Of a DNA stretch of 64,000 nucleotides, positions 27,083 to 36,841 are shown piece by piece; position 1 is the first letter of the stretch, and every line of letters starts with the position of its first letter. The notes beneath the pieces were generated by a model. That model was not told where the DNA came from. It did not search any database and worked only from the letters and a program-made list of their open reading frames with translations. The translations under genes were made by a program, and so were the position numbers. The DNA is from PSRI01 sp041484195 (GTDB lineage Bacteria; Bacteroidota; Bacteroidia; Chitinophagales; Chitinophagaceae), in NCBI GenBank assembly GCA_041484195.1, contig JBGPHC010000008.1:1-64000 (forward strand), written 5' to 3'.

Positions 27083-27111
27083 AAAATCCCAACTGTTAAG
27101 GCTGGGATTTT
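27083..27111. terminator. bidirectional rho-independent terminator
   Basis: The stem AAAATCCCA... pairs with TGGGATTTT (27083-27091 with 27103-27111). On the minus strand the A-run at its left serves as the T-run, so it can end the oxidoreductase transcript; on the + strand TTTTCATTTT follows. Confidence 0.65.
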
Positions 27112-27134
27112 CATTTTATCAAAGATTTATTAGA

Positions 27135-27800
27135 TTAATAGCTCGCACATTCCTTCAATTCCTTTTCTGTATAAGCGAGACCATATTGTTTCAGAACGTC
27201 GTCTGGAACACCATTCCATTGGTTAGGGGTGTTGCCCTTATATCCAATATCGGCAATACCGATCTTCGAGGAATAGAATCCGCTGGCGGTGAGATCGCGC
27301 ATGCGAGTGAAAAAAGCAACCCCGGGTGCGAGTTCCGAATTTCCCTTGGCCTTTTCGGGATAGGCGATCAGGTCCACCATTCCCGTTTTCTGTTGTGGAC
27401 TGCAATCTATAAACGCTTTACCATAGCGATTCATGCACTGCACGTCCAGCCAGCGAAGTCCTCCGCGTAATGGCACCTGGTTATGAGGCATATCTATGGC
27501 AATAAAATCTATGAAGGCCGGCACACCAGCTTCAGAAGCAGAGCCACTCACTTCGTCTTTGGGAATGATGATATCGCAGAGTACAGTTATGGTTGCTAAT
27601 TCATGCTCGTTGAAAAAATGCTGGGCGATCAATTTGCTATCGCGTTCCGCCTCTTCAACAGTGCGGTCAATGGTGAATCCCGAGGGCGTTTCTGCCGAAG
27701 CGGTTTCTGATTTCTTATCCATCAGTTTGCAGGCATCCAGCAATACCGAGGTTGAAACCGTGCCGAAAGCCAGCGCTTTGAGAGATTTTCTTCTGTCCAT
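27135..27800 (-). CDS. gluconate 2-dehydrogenase subunit 3 family protein
   Basis: A 221-residue exported protein with a twin-arginine-like signal (MDRRKSLKALAFG) ending in a lipoprotein-type cysteine (LLDAC). The rest fits the gluconate 2-dehydrogenase subunit 3 family, which partners GMC-type flavoproteins in the periplasm. It directly follows such a gene (gap 92 bases). The frame extends to 27848, but the ATG at 27800 starts the signal. No cytochrome subunit gene is present beside it. Confidence 0.85.
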   Translation of the reverse strand: MDRRKSLKALAFGTVSTSVLLDACKLMDKKSETASAETPSGFTIDRTVEEAERDSKLIAQHFFNEHELATITVLCDIIIPKDEVSGSASEAGVPAFIDFIAIDMPHNQVPLRGGLRWLDVQCMNRYGKAFIDCSPQQKTGMVDLIAYPEKAKGNSELAPGVAFFTRMRDLTASGFYSSKIGIADIGYKGNTPNQWNGVPDDVLKQYGLAYTEKELKECASY

Positions 27801-27892
27801 GAGATATTTTTTAGACAAGTAATTTTTGATGATTGATTGTCGGATCAACAGGATTGATTCACCATCCCGAATGATCGTACATATTGCTTCAT

Positions 27893-29632
27893 TTAAATCG
27901 AATTCTTTTTCAAACCGTCGATGATATATTCGCTCGTGCGCATGGAGAGTGCCATAATGGTCCAGGTGATATTCTTATCTGCCTGTGATACAAAAGGACC
28001 ACCATCCACCACAAAGAGGTTCTTGCATTCATGTGCCTGGTTCCACTTGTTGAGCGCGGAACTTGCCGGATCGTCACCCATCCTGACGGTTCCGGCTTCG
28101 TGAATGATTTCTCCGGGTTTGGAAAGACCCCAATCGTTGCTGTCATTATCCGTATCGCCCCAGGTTATCACTGCGCCCATATTGTGCATGACCTCCTTAA
28201 AAGTCTCTTTCATGTGCTTTGCCTGCTTGATTTCATAGTCACTGTATTTTGTGTTGAAACGCAAAACAGGAATACCGAATTTATCCAAGGTGTCAGGATC
28301 GATCTCGCAATAGTTGTCAGCCCTTGCAATGGCTTCTCCACGTCCAGCCATGCCTACTCCGGAACCGTAAAAGAAACGATAATCTTCTTTCAATGATTTC
28401 CCGTAGCCACCAGCTTCTTTCTTTTTTCCATTCACTTCATGCATGCCGTTCATTCCTTCGATGCCTCCGCCAAAACCATAAGCCGGCATATCCATGCCAC
28501 CCCAGTATTCAATATGGTATCCACGTGGGAAATCGAGTTTTTTATTGTCCAGCCACCAGGGAGAATAGACATGCATACCACCCACGCCATCTTCATTATA
28601 GCGTTTGCGACCGAATAACTGTGGCAGATAACCACCCATGGCGGCGCCCGTTGAATCGTGCAGGTATTTGCCTACTACACTACTACCGTTCGCGAGTCCG
28701 TTTGGATGCCTGGGAGATTTTGAATTCAGCAATAAACGCGCTGATTCGCAGGCGCTTGCTGCTACGATCACGACCTTGCCTCTTACCTGGTATTCCTGCA
28801 TATCATCCTTGTTCACATAAGAAACCGCTGTGGCCCTCCCCTCGCTATCTGTGATCACCTCACGCGCCATGGCATTGCAAAGCACATCAATATTGCCGGT
28901 CTTCAGTGCTGGCTGTATGAATACGGATGAAGAGGAGAAGTCGGCATAATACTGGCAGCCACGGTTGCACTGTCCGCAATACACACAAACACCCCTTTCG
29001 TCATTGATCTTCTTGGTGAGCATGGACAAGCGGCCCGGAATCACTTTCACGCCGGTCTTGGCAGCGGCATTCTTTATGAAAAGCTCGTGCAGCCTGGGTT
29101 TGGGAGGGGGTAAAAAGAATCCATCGGGATCATTTTCCAATCCCTCATTGGAGCCAAATACACCCACCAACTGATCCAGCTTGTCATAATAAGGTTTGAT
29201 ATCATCGTAGGAGATGGGCCAGTTTTCACCGAGCCCGTCAATACTCTTCCTCTTAAAATCCCTCGGCCCAAAACGCAGAGAAATTCTTCCCCAATGATTG
29301 GTGCGTCCTCCCAACATACGCGCGCGCCACCAGAGCCATTTATCGTCACCCTTATGAGTGTAAGGTTCTCCATCAATCTGCCAGCCACCATAGCAGGCAT
29401 CGAAATCTCCAAAGGGCCTGGTCTTCGTGCCGGCGCCCCGCCTTGGCGATTCATAAGGCCATTTGAATTGGGTAATATTTTTCTTTGGATCGTACATAGG
29501 GCCGGCTTCCAAAAGACAAATTTTTAGCCCGGCTTTTGACAACTCGTAAGCAGCCATACCCCCTCCGGCTCCGGAGCCAACAATGACTGCATCATATAGG
29601 GTAGGTTGTTTTTTGATCTGTAATTCGCCCAT
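27893..29632 (-). CDS. GMC-family FAD oxidoreductase
   Basis: A 579-residue flavoprotein that should oxidise a sugar, sugar acid or polyol. The FAD-binding motif VGSGAGGG is at about residues 18-25, followed by the LLEAGP motif; the C-terminal HEAGTVRMG and the GGPFVSQADKN-type segment of the GMC_oxred_C domain are present. A cysteine group CVYCGQCNRGC in the middle could hold a metal. It has no signal of its own and probably rides out with its Tat-signalled partner encoded downstream. Confidence 0.9.
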   Translation of the reverse strand: MGELQIKKQPTLYDAVIVGSGAGGGMAAYELSKAGLKICLLEAGPMYDPKKNITQFKWPYESPRRGAGTKTRPFGDFDACYGGWQIDGEPYTHKGDDKWLWWRARMLGGRTNHWGRISLRFGPRDFKRKSIDGLGENWPISYDDIKPYYDKLDQLVGVFGSNEGLENDPDGFFLPPPKPRLHELFIKNAAAKTGVKVIPGRLSMLTKKINDERGVCVYCGQCNRGCQYYADFSSSSVFIQPALKTGNIDVLCNAMAREVITDSEGRATAVSYVNKDDMQEYQVRGKVVIVAASACESARLLLNSKSPRHPNGLANGSSVVGKYLHDSTGAAMGGYLPQLFGRKRYNEDGVGGMHVYSPWWLDNKKLDFPRGYHIEYWGGMDMPAYGFGGGIEGMNGMHEVNGKKKEAGGYGKSLKEDYRFFYGSGVGMAGRGEAIARADNYCEIDPDTLDKFGIPVLRFNTKYSDYEIKQAKHMKETFKEVMHNMGAVITWGDTDNDSNDWGLSKPGEIIHEAGTVRMGDDPASSALNKWNQAHECKNLFVVDGGPFVSQADKNITWTIMALSMRTSEYIIDGLKKNSI

Positions 29633-29803
29633 AGCGCTGAATAATTTTGTGATATGTTTTGTGGGGCCTAAATGTAAGATTTTATCGATTATACCGGATT
29701 GAATTTTTTATTTTCAGCGCGGGTTATAGATATTCCTGTGCTAAAAGAAATTTAGCGAAATTGAGACGATAAGAAAAAGAATTCCAATTCTCCTGAATTG
29801 ATT

Positions 29804-29831
29804 TCAGGTTCGAATCTCTGCAGGGGCCCAA
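29804..29831 (+). other. possible tRNA 3'-end fragment
   Basis: The segment contains GGTTCGAATCTC followed by GCAGGGGCCCA, resembling a T-arm and acceptor end. The T-stem pairs poorly and no 5' half is present. If real, it would be a remnant such as an old attachment site. Confidence 0.2.
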
Positions 29832-29873
29832 CTTTTTATGAAAGGTTACAATCAGATTTGATAAATTTTTATT

Positions 29874-31373
29874 ATGTCAATCATCATCGGCGTTGATATT
29901 GGGACCACACATATTAAAGCCATTGCATATAGCGAGTTGGGTGAATTGCTGCATGAAGAGAAAGTGATTTGTAAAACGATGAAGCCGGCGCCCGACCGAG
30001 CCGAGCAGGATCCGGAAATAATTTTTCAGTCCCTGATTCGCCTCTTGCAGACTGTATTCGTCGCCTTGAGAAATGAATCCGTGGTGGGGGTATGTTTCAG
30101 CGCTGGTATGCACAGCATTATGGCAGTTAATCCTGCCGGTGAACCGCTTACGAACGCCATTCTCTGGGGAGATACCAGGAGCATCCGGCAGGCAAGGGGC
30201 CTTAAAGAAAATGGGCTGGCTGCCGAAATTGGCGAGCGTTCAGGAGTGCCCATTCATCCTTCCCTTCCCCTCTGCAAGATCATGTGGCTGAAGGAACAGG
30301 AACCTGAAATATTTTCCAGGACTTGTAAATTCATCTCCATCAAAGAATATGTCTTTTTTAAATTGTTCGGCAAATATCTTGTGGATTATTCCATTGCCGC
30401 GGCAACAGGATTCCTGGATTTGCAGTCATTGCAATGGAATGAATTGGCATTGAAGACGGCGGGTATCAGCAAGGATCAACTATCCGATTTGGTTAGTACT
30501 ACGCACTCAGAAACTGTATTGGTGGATGAATACAGGGAATATTTCAACCTGGAGCTGGGGACCCCTTTCATCATCGGAGCCAGCGACGGATGTCTTGCGA
30601 ATATTGGAACGGGAGTATGGGATTCAGGTAAAGCTGCCCTCACCATCGGCACCAGCGGCGCGGTGCGAACCACAGGAGACCATCCGGTCTTTCATCCCGA
30701 GCAAAGCTTATTTTGTTATCCCCTGACCGAAGATCTTTTCGTTACCGGAGGCGCCACTAATAACGGCGGCTATGTGTTGCAGTGGTATGCCCGGAATTTT
30801 CTGCAGCGGGAATTGGTTAGCGAAGAAGACTATGATTGGTTTGTGAAGGAAGCGCATAAAGTGCCGGCAGGAGCGGAGGGACTTATTTTTTTGCCCTATC
30901 TTCAGGGAGAGAGAGCTCCGGTCTGGGACGCGGAAGCAAGAGGAGTATTTTTCGGTCTGAATGCATTGCACCGGGAACAGAATATGATGAGGGCAGTGAT
31001 CGAGGGTGTGAGCTTTGCCTTGTATCATGTGTTCCAGTCGCTGGAGGAATCCTCGGGCCATATTGGAACCATCTGCGCCAGCGGAGGATTCGTGCAGTCT
31101 CCCTTATGGGTGCAGATGCTCGCCGATATTTTTAACAGGAGAATAGTAGTTACCAATATTGCCGATGCTTCTTCAATAGGCGCCGCGCTCCTGGGATTTT
31201 ACGCAGTAAGCGTCATCAGGAGCTGGGATGAAGTGAAAAGGAGAATCCCCGAAGGGAAAATATACTATCCTATGACTATGGAGCATGCGATCTATATGAA
31301 GTATTTTGAGATTTACCGGAATTTATACCCTGCCCTTCGAACAGAATTTCAGAAATTGGGAAATATTCGGTAG
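29874..31373 (+). CDS. FGGY-family carbohydrate kinase, gluconokinase-like
   Basis: A 499-residue two-domain sugar kinase. Visible are the phosphate-binding GVDIGTTHIKA at the N-terminus, the PDRAEQDPE motif typical of gluconate/xylulose kinases, LTIGTSGAVRTTG and the C-terminal ASGGFVQSPLWVQMLAD signature. Gluconate is the most likely substrate because the GMC/gluconate-dehydrogenase genes lie divergently next to it, but xylulose is possible. Confidence 0.85.
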   Translation: MSIIIGVDIGTTHIKAIAYSELGELLHEEKVICKTMKPAPDRAEQDPEIIFQSLIRLLQTVFVALRNESVVGVCFSAGMHSIMAVNPAGEPLTNAILWGDTRSIRQARGLKENGLAAEIGERSGVPIHPSLPLCKIMWLKEQEPEIFSRTCKFISIKEYVFFKLFGKYLVDYSIAAATGFLDLQSLQWNELALKTAGISKDQLSDLVSTTHSETVLVDEYREYFNLELGTPFIIGASDGCLANIGTGVWDSGKAALTIGTSGAVRTTGDHPVFHPEQSLFCYPLTEDLFVTGGATNNGGYVLQWYARNFLQRELVSEEDYDWFVKEAHKVPAGAEGLIFLPYLQGERAPVWDAEARGVFFGLNALHREQNMMRAVIEGVSFALYHVFQSLEESSGHIGTICASGGFVQSPLWVQMLADIFNRRIVVTNIADASSIGAALLGFYAVSVIRSWDEVKRRIPEGKIYYPMTMEHAIYMKYFEIYRNLYPALRTEFQKLGNIR

Positions 31374-31392
31374 ACGGGCGATTGGGGAATAT

Positions 31393-31425
31393 AGTCAGTA
31401 GTCATGAGTCAGTAGTCAGGAGTCA
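31393..31425 (+). repeat. short direct repeats AGTCAGTAGTCA
   Basis: The 12-mer AGTCAGTAGTCA occurs at 31393-31404 and 31407-31418 and a partial AGTCA follows at 31421. The cluster lies between the kinase and deacetylase genes. Whether it is dispersed elsewhere in the genome cannot be seen here. Confidence 0.5.
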
Positions 31426-31506
31426 TTTGTAATTAGTCACTATGTCAAGGAGCCTGTCCCGGGCGGATTGGGATCAAATTCAAAGCTAAACTGATAAAAA
31501 AAAGAT

Positions 31507-32514
31507 ATGAAAATCGCTAGGGCTTCCACATTGATCTGTTTATTTTTTACAATTCTTTTATCCGTCAGCGCTCAGACTGACACCACCTATGCAGAAAGAC
31601 TGGGCTTTCCGAAAGGCGCCAAAGTAGTGATCCTGCATGTGGATGATATGGGTATGTCCTATGAATCCAATCAGGGAGGTGTTGAAGCGATGACCAAGGG
31701 TGTTGCCACATCCTGCAGTGTGATGATGCCCTGTTCCTGGGTTCCTGGTTTTGTGCATTACCTTAAACAACACCCGGCCATAGACGCAGGCTTGCACCTG
31801 ACCCTCACTTCCGAATGGAAAGATTATCGCTGGGGACCCTTGAGCGGAAAATCAAAAACACCCGGACTTGTTGACACGGAAGGTGACCTCTGGTCCAGTG
31901 TGCCCGCTGTGGTAATGCACGCCAGCGCCGATGAGGTGGAAACCGAAATCAGGGCCCAAATAGACCGTGCCCACACTATAGGATTTGAACCCACGCACCT
32001 GGATTCCCATATGGGAACACTATTCGCAACGCCGGCCTATGTGGAACGCTATATCAAATTAGGTATGGAATACAAGATTCCCGTGATGTTTCCAGGCGGA
32101 CACAATACCATGATCGCGTCACAAATGAAGGGCCTGAATTTTGATATGCAAAGAGCACGCGCTATTGGAAAGATGTTGTGGAATGCCGGCCTTCCTGTAC
32201 TGGATGACCTCTTTAATGATAGCTATGGATGGAGCCTTCCAAAAGGTGTGCAGCCAACCGATGCAAATCTGCGCTCGTTCAAGACTGAGAAATATATCCA
32301 GACCTTGAAATCGCTGAAGCCGGGAATTACCATGGTGATCATGCACTGTACACAGACTTCCGAAATATTTTCAAATATCACTGATTCCGGACCCACCCGC
32401 AGGGGTGACCTGCTGGCCATGCTCGATCCCGCATTAAAAGCCTATATCCAAAAAGAAGGTATCATACTAACAACCTGGAGAGAACTGATGCAAAGGAGGG
32501 AAAAACTAAATTAA
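31507..32514 (+). CDS. ChbG/HpnK (YdjC-like) family deacetylase, exported
   Basis: A 335-residue protein with a signal peptide (cleavage near SAQ, residue 22). The metal-binding LHVDDMGMS motif and the later HLDSHMG are intact, with further histidines in MIMHCTQ. The family removes acetyl groups from N-acetyl sugars such as chitooligosaccharides. It precedes a membrane acyltransferase gene on the same strand (gap 163 bases). Confidence 0.85.
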   Translation: MKIARASTLICLFFTILLSVSAQTDTTYAERLGFPKGAKVVILHVDDMGMSYESNQGGVEAMTKGVATSCSVMMPCSWVPGFVHYLKQHPAIDAGLHLTLTSEWKDYRWGPLSGKSKTPGLVDTEGDLWSSVPAVVMHASADEVETEIRAQIDRAHTIGFEPTHLDSHMGTLFATPAYVERYIKLGMEYKIPVMFPGGHNTMIASQMKGLNFDMQRARAIGKMLWNAGLPVLDDLFNDSYGWSLPKGVQPTDANLRSFKTEKYIQTLKSLKPGITMVIMHCTQTSEIFSNITDSGPTRRGDLLAMLDPALKAYIQKEGIILTTWRELMQRREKLN

Positions 32515-32677
32515 ATCGGAGAGTCCCAGGCGCGGCAGTCATATTGAATGGCTGCACCATTCGCTGCATTACAGAACTTCCATAGTATGAATTGCCTGGA
32601 ATGGTGGACAAAATTGCCTGCCGAAACCTTGCAGTTTTAAAAGACAAAATTTATTTTGTAGGTCTTCAACCATTAAA

Positions 32678-33868
32678 ATGAATGTAAACGTTTCACCCGA
32701 ACGGCAACGCATAATATCTATCGATGTTTTGCGTGGATTGGTCATGGTAATTATGGCCCTGGATCACACGCGTGATTATTTTCATGAAACCGCTTTTACA
32801 GATAACCCACTAAATTTAGCCACCACTACGGGAGCATTATTTTTTACACGTTGGATCACCCATTTTTGTGCCCCCACATTCGTATTTCTCGCGGGCACTT
32901 CGGCCTGTCTCATGGGCTTGAAAAAGACAAAGGCAGAAATGAGCTCATTCCTTATTAAAAGAGGGATATGGCTGATACTGGTAGAATTATTCATCATCAC
33001 CTTATTCATAACTTTCAATCCTTTCTACAATGTTTTCATTCTACAGGTGATCTGGGCCATTGGCATCAGCATGGTATTGCTGGGTGTGGCAGTGCGACTA
33101 CCCTTTAAGGTGATTTTGATCATTGGCCTCCTGATATTTCTGGGCCATAATCTGATAGACTATCCCGAAGCCGAACGCAATGGCCAACTTGGATTCTGGT
33201 GGACCCTGATTCATGGCGCTTTCGGTACTTTTCAAATATGGCCGCACCACGTGTTAGCCATATTTTATTCCTTCCTTTCCTGGACGGGTATCATGTTCCT
33301 GGGCTATTGCTTCGGGAAATGTTTTGATCCCGGGTTGAATCCTGCCCAACGAAAAAGAATTTTAATCGGGCTGGGATGGGCATTGATATTGGTATTTATT
33401 GCCCTGCGCTTCATCAATCTTTATGGCGATCCGGTTCCCTGGTCTGTGCAGCGAAATGGCTTTTACACTTTCCTTTCTTTCATAAACACCAATAAATATC
33501 CTCCTTCCCTGATGTACACCTGCATGACCCTCGGCCCATCGATCCTGTTTCTTTCATTCATCGAGAAATATAAGAACAGATTCACCTCTTTTTGCAGGGT
33601 GTATGGGAGAGTGCCCTTCTTTTATTACGTGGTTCATTTTTTCCTGATACATTTCCTGAATGTCATTTTCTTTTTCATTTCAGGTTTTGGCATAAAGGAT
33701 ATTGTGAACCCCAAGCTGCCCCTGTTTTTCCTGCCCCCGCATTATGGATTCGGCCTTTGGGTTGTTTATGGCGTTTGGATCTCTGTTGTATTGCTGCTCT
33801 ATGTACCCTGCAAGTGGTACGACAAAATCAAGAGCAGCCGGAAATATTGGTGGATGAGTTATTTGTGA
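32678..33868 (+). CDS. DUF1624/HGSNAT-like membrane acyltransferase
   Basis: A 396-residue protein with about ten membrane helices and the opening RIISIDVLRGLVMVIMALDH, characteristic of the heparan-alpha-glucosaminide N-acetyltransferase-like family (DUF1624). Such proteins are thought to carry acyl groups across the membrane to sugars. The aspartate and histidine of this motif, which the family conserves, are present. It lies downstream of the deacetylase gene; a similar but distinct protein is encoded at 62.7-63.9 kb. Confidence 0.85.
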   Translation: MNVNVSPERQRIISIDVLRGLVMVIMALDHTRDYFHETAFTDNPLNLATTTGALFFTRWITHFCAPTFVFLAGTSACLMGLKKTKAEMSSFLIKRGIWLILVELFIITLFITFNPFYNVFILQVIWAIGISMVLLGVAVRLPFKVILIIGLLIFLGHNLIDYPEAERNGQLGFWWTLIHGAFGTFQIWPHHVLAIFYSFLSWTGIMFLGYCFGKCFDPGLNPAQRKRILIGLGWALILVFIALRFINLYGDPVPWSVQRNGFYTFLSFINTNKYPPSLMYTCMTLGPSILFLSFIEKYKNRFTSFCRVYGRVPFFYYVVHFFLIHFLNVIFFFISGFGIKDIVNPKLPLFFLPPHYGFGLWVVYGVWISVVLLLYVPCKWYDKIKSSRKYWWMSYL

Positions 33869-33946
33869 TCCGATACATATATTATTCGACCCCTGGATAC
33901 TCAAGGGGATATCTGGCGAAAATGCCATTCCAAAATGTATGGCCGA

Positions 33947-36577
33947 CTAGTGGAGTAATTTCTTGATCTGGTCTAATTTCAACAGGGCTTCAACCGGGGT
34001 AAGTCTGTTTATATCGGTCTGTTCCAGGAGTTTTCTGATTTCGTCAAAGGTTTCGGTATGCGCATCAAAGATGGAGAGCTGCATTTGGGGAGCGGAAATG
34101 GATTTCACAGACTGCTGTAGATCGCGATTTGCCGGCTTGGGCATCGCCTCGTCCTCTTTAACTTCCCGGCTCTCTTCCAATTGTTTCAGAATATCGTTGG
34201 CGCGGTTTATTAGTGCAGGAGGCATGCCCGCCATCTTTGCCACATGTATTCCGAAGCTATGCGTGCTCCCACCCGGTTCCAGTTTGCGCAGGAAAATAAC
34301 TTTATTACCTACTTCTTTATTAGTGATATGGAAATTCCTGACCCGGGGCAATTTATTTTCCAATTCATTCAGTTCATGATAATGGGTCGCGAAAAGCGTC
34401 TTGGGAGCATGCGGGGAAGCATGCAGGAATTCCACGATGCTCCAGGCAATGGAAATACCATCGTAAGTCGATGTGCCTCTGCCTATCTCGTCCAGCAAGA
34501 TCAGACTCCTGCTGGAAATATTATTGATGATGCTGGCTGTTTCATTCATTTCCACCATGAACGTGGATTCACCACCGCTCAGATTATCGGAAGCGCCTAC
34601 ACGGGTAAAAATCTTGTCGGTGATTGGAATATTTGCTACCTGTGCCGGCACAAAACTCCCCATATGCGCCATCAGCGTGATCAGCGCCGTCTGCCGCAAC
34701 AGGGCGCTCTTTCCACTCATGTTTGGTCCGGTGAGGATGATGACCTGCTGGGATGACGGATCTAACTGGATATCATTGGCAACATAAGTTTCACCTGCCG
34801 GGAGATTTCTCTCGATCACGGGATGACGGCTTTCCTTCAAATCCAATTCCAGTCCTTCGTGCAAGCTGGGTTTTTTGTAATTGAATTGTATCGCATTGTT
34901 AGCGAAGCAAAGCAATACATCCAGCGTGGCCAGTATATTGCCATTTACCTGCATCGGAGAAATATAATCCTGCAATTCAAGCAGGAGTTTTTCATACAAT
35001 TCCATTTCAATGAGGATGATCTTTTCTTCCGCGCCTGTAATTCTCTCTTCATAATGTTTCAGCTCTGGCGTTATATATCGCTCCGCATTTGTCAGCGTCT
35101 GCTTCCTGATCCAGTCTGCCGGCACTTTGTTCTTATGTAAATGCGTCACTTCCAGGTAATACCCGAATACATTATTGAATCCGATTTTCAGGGAATTGAT
35201 ACCCGTCGCGAGAATTTCTTTTTGCTGCAGTTGCAAGAGGTATTCTTTACCTCCCGACGCAATTTTCCTCAGCTCATCCAATTCCTGGTTCACCCCCGGG
35301 GCCATGATGCCTCCCTTATTTGACTGCACCGGAGGGTTTTCGATTATTTCCCTGTTTATTTTTTCAAGGATATAGTGGCAGGGATTCAGGGCATCGGCTA
35401 GTCGCTTCAGATAATCGTTTTCGGCAGGGATTGAAAATTTCCTGATTTCTTCAATATGTTGAAGCCCCCTCGCGATCTGCCTCAACTCACGCGGGTTGAT
35501 TTTTTTCATCGGCACTTTGCTCGTCAGCCTTTCCACGTCGCCGCACTGGCGGATATGTTGTGAAAGTTTAGCCCGTAATTCCACCTCCCTGATAAAAAAC
35601 TCCGTGAGGTCCAGCCTTTCATTGATTTTCCGGATATCTTTCATCGGCAACAGCATCCACCGTTTTAGCAAACGTGCTCCCATAGGCGAAACTGTATTGT
35701 CCAGTATCCGGAGCAGCGTTTGTCCGTTCTCAATGGGACTGCCCAGGAGCTCCAGGTTCCGGATGGTGAACCTATCCATCCACAAATGATCCTCCCTGTC
35801 GATACGCTGAATAGCCGTAATGTGCTGGAGGTTGGGATGTTCTGTGTCCTTGAGATAGTGCAATACCGCTCCGGCAGCGATGATTCCCGCGTGCATGCTC
35901 TCGATCCCAAAACCTTTGAGCGACATGGTGCCAAATTGTTTCAGCAGATTTTCGGTTGCGTAGGCTTCGTCAAATAACCAGCTTTCGAGTCCGTAGGTAT
36001 AGAACTTCGAGCCAAATGTTTCCTTGAAATGCTTTTGGAAATTTCGCTGGAATATTACTTCCGCCGGCTTGAGGCTTTGCAGGAGACGGTCAGCGTATTC
36101 AATATCTCCTTCGGCAACAAAAAATTCACCAGTAGAAATATCCAGGAAAGCCAGTCCGGTGACCTTCTCTCCAAAATGGATCCCGGCCAGGAAATTATTA
36201 CTGTTATGCTCCAGCAGTTTGTCATTGATAGCCACGCCAGGTGTCACCATTTCTGTAACGCCCCGTTTCACGATTCCCTTGGCCTGCCTGGGATCTTCGA
36301 GTTGGTCGCAGATGGCCACACGATAACCGGCCTTGACCAGTTTATGCAGGTAGGTATCAAGGGCATGAAATGGAAACCCGGCAAGTTCAGATGAAGCTGC
36401 TCCGCCATTATTCCTTCTCGTGAGTGTTATGCCCAGAATCTTCGACGCAATGATGGCATCCTCCCCGAAAGTTTCATAAAAATCTCCCACCCTGAACAAA
36501 AGCAAGGCATCGGGATATTTTTGCTTCACCGCGCGGTGTTGCTGCATCAAAGGCGTATCTGCTATAGCTTTAGACAT
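33947..36577 (-). CDS. mutS: DNA mismatch repair protein MutS
   Basis: An 876-residue MutS1. The mismatch-recognition GDFYETFGED motif (Phe-x-Glu) is near residue 33, followed by connector, core and clamp regions, the Walker A GPNMSGKS, the Walker B LILLDEIGRGTSTYDG and the ATPase dimer region ending in a helix-turn-helix tail. It binds mismatches and recruits MutL. The length and all domains are normal. The gene is monocistronic, with a candidate promoter 130 bases upstream. Confidence 0.97.
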   Translation of the reverse strand: MSKAIADTPLMQQHRAVKQKYPDALLLFRVGDFYETFGEDAIIASKILGITLTRRNNGGAASSELAGFPFHALDTYLHKLVKAGYRVAICDQLEDPRQAKGIVKRGVTEMVTPGVAINDKLLEHNSNNFLAGIHFGEKVTGLAFLDISTGEFFVAEGDIEYADRLLQSLKPAEVIFQRNFQKHFKETFGSKFYTYGLESWLFDEAYATENLLKQFGTMSLKGFGIESMHAGIIAAGAVLHYLKDTEHPNLQHITAIQRIDREDHLWMDRFTIRNLELLGSPIENGQTLLRILDNTVSPMGARLLKRWMLLPMKDIRKINERLDLTEFFIREVELRAKLSQHIRQCGDVERLTSKVPMKKINPRELRQIARGLQHIEEIRKFSIPAENDYLKRLADALNPCHYILEKINREIIENPPVQSNKGGIMAPGVNQELDELRKIASGGKEYLLQLQQKEILATGINSLKIGFNNVFGYYLEVTHLHKNKVPADWIRKQTLTNAERYITPELKHYEERITGAEEKIILIEMELYEKLLLELQDYISPMQVNGNILATLDVLLCFANNAIQFNYKKPSLHEGLELDLKESRHPVIERNLPAGETYVANDIQLDPSSQQVIILTGPNMSGKSALLRQTALITLMAHMGSFVPAQVANIPITDKIFTRVGASDNLSGGESTFMVEMNETASIINNISSRSLILLDEIGRGTSTYDGISIAWSIVEFLHASPHAPKTLFATHYHELNELENKLPRVRNFHITNKEVGNKVIFLRKLEPGGSTHSFGIHVAKMAGMPPALINRANDILKQLEESREVKEDEAMPKPANRDLQQSVKSISAPQMQLSIFDAHTETFDEIRKLLEQTDINRLTPVEALLKLDQIKKLLH

Positions 36578-36709
36578 AATGGTATTAGAATATTCGCTGC
36601 TCTCCTTATTTCATTCTGTCCACATCCAGGCCGTCCTGCATAACCTAATAAATCAACTCCCAATTCTCCGGAATATAAGCCTGACCCAGGGTTTCAACAT
36701 GCAGGCTTG

Positions 36710-36717
36710 CAAAAATA
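36710..36717 (-). promoter_or_regulatory. TAnnTTTG promoter element upstream of mutS
   Basis: The minus strand reads TATTTTTG, 133 bases upstream of the mutS start codon. No -33 element was seen at the expected distance. Confidence 0.35.
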
Positions 36718-36841
36718 AGGAAGTAGGAACTTGTAATCCTATTAAGAGTCCCGGAAGCAGATCATTCCCCTGCTCCTTGCGGATATTCCCTTGTAAAAAG
36801 CGCTTATTTCTCATTAAATTTATCCATTCAAACCGACGCTC

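Larger units (their letters stand above)
26790..27134. other. 345-bp hairpin-rich intergenic region
   Basis: No credible gene. It contains three hairpins at 26959-26976, 26977-27000 and 27048-27071, and a bidirectional terminator at 27083-27111. The second and third hairpins share the same GGTTCG/CGAACC stem core, so they look like copies of one repeat. Confidence 0.5.

Noticed and set aside
27895..29630. long open frames on the + strand within the GMC oxidoreductase gene, up to 176 codons
   Set aside because: They mirror the codon structure of the oxidoreductase, lack recognisable protein features and have no promoter or spacing of their own.
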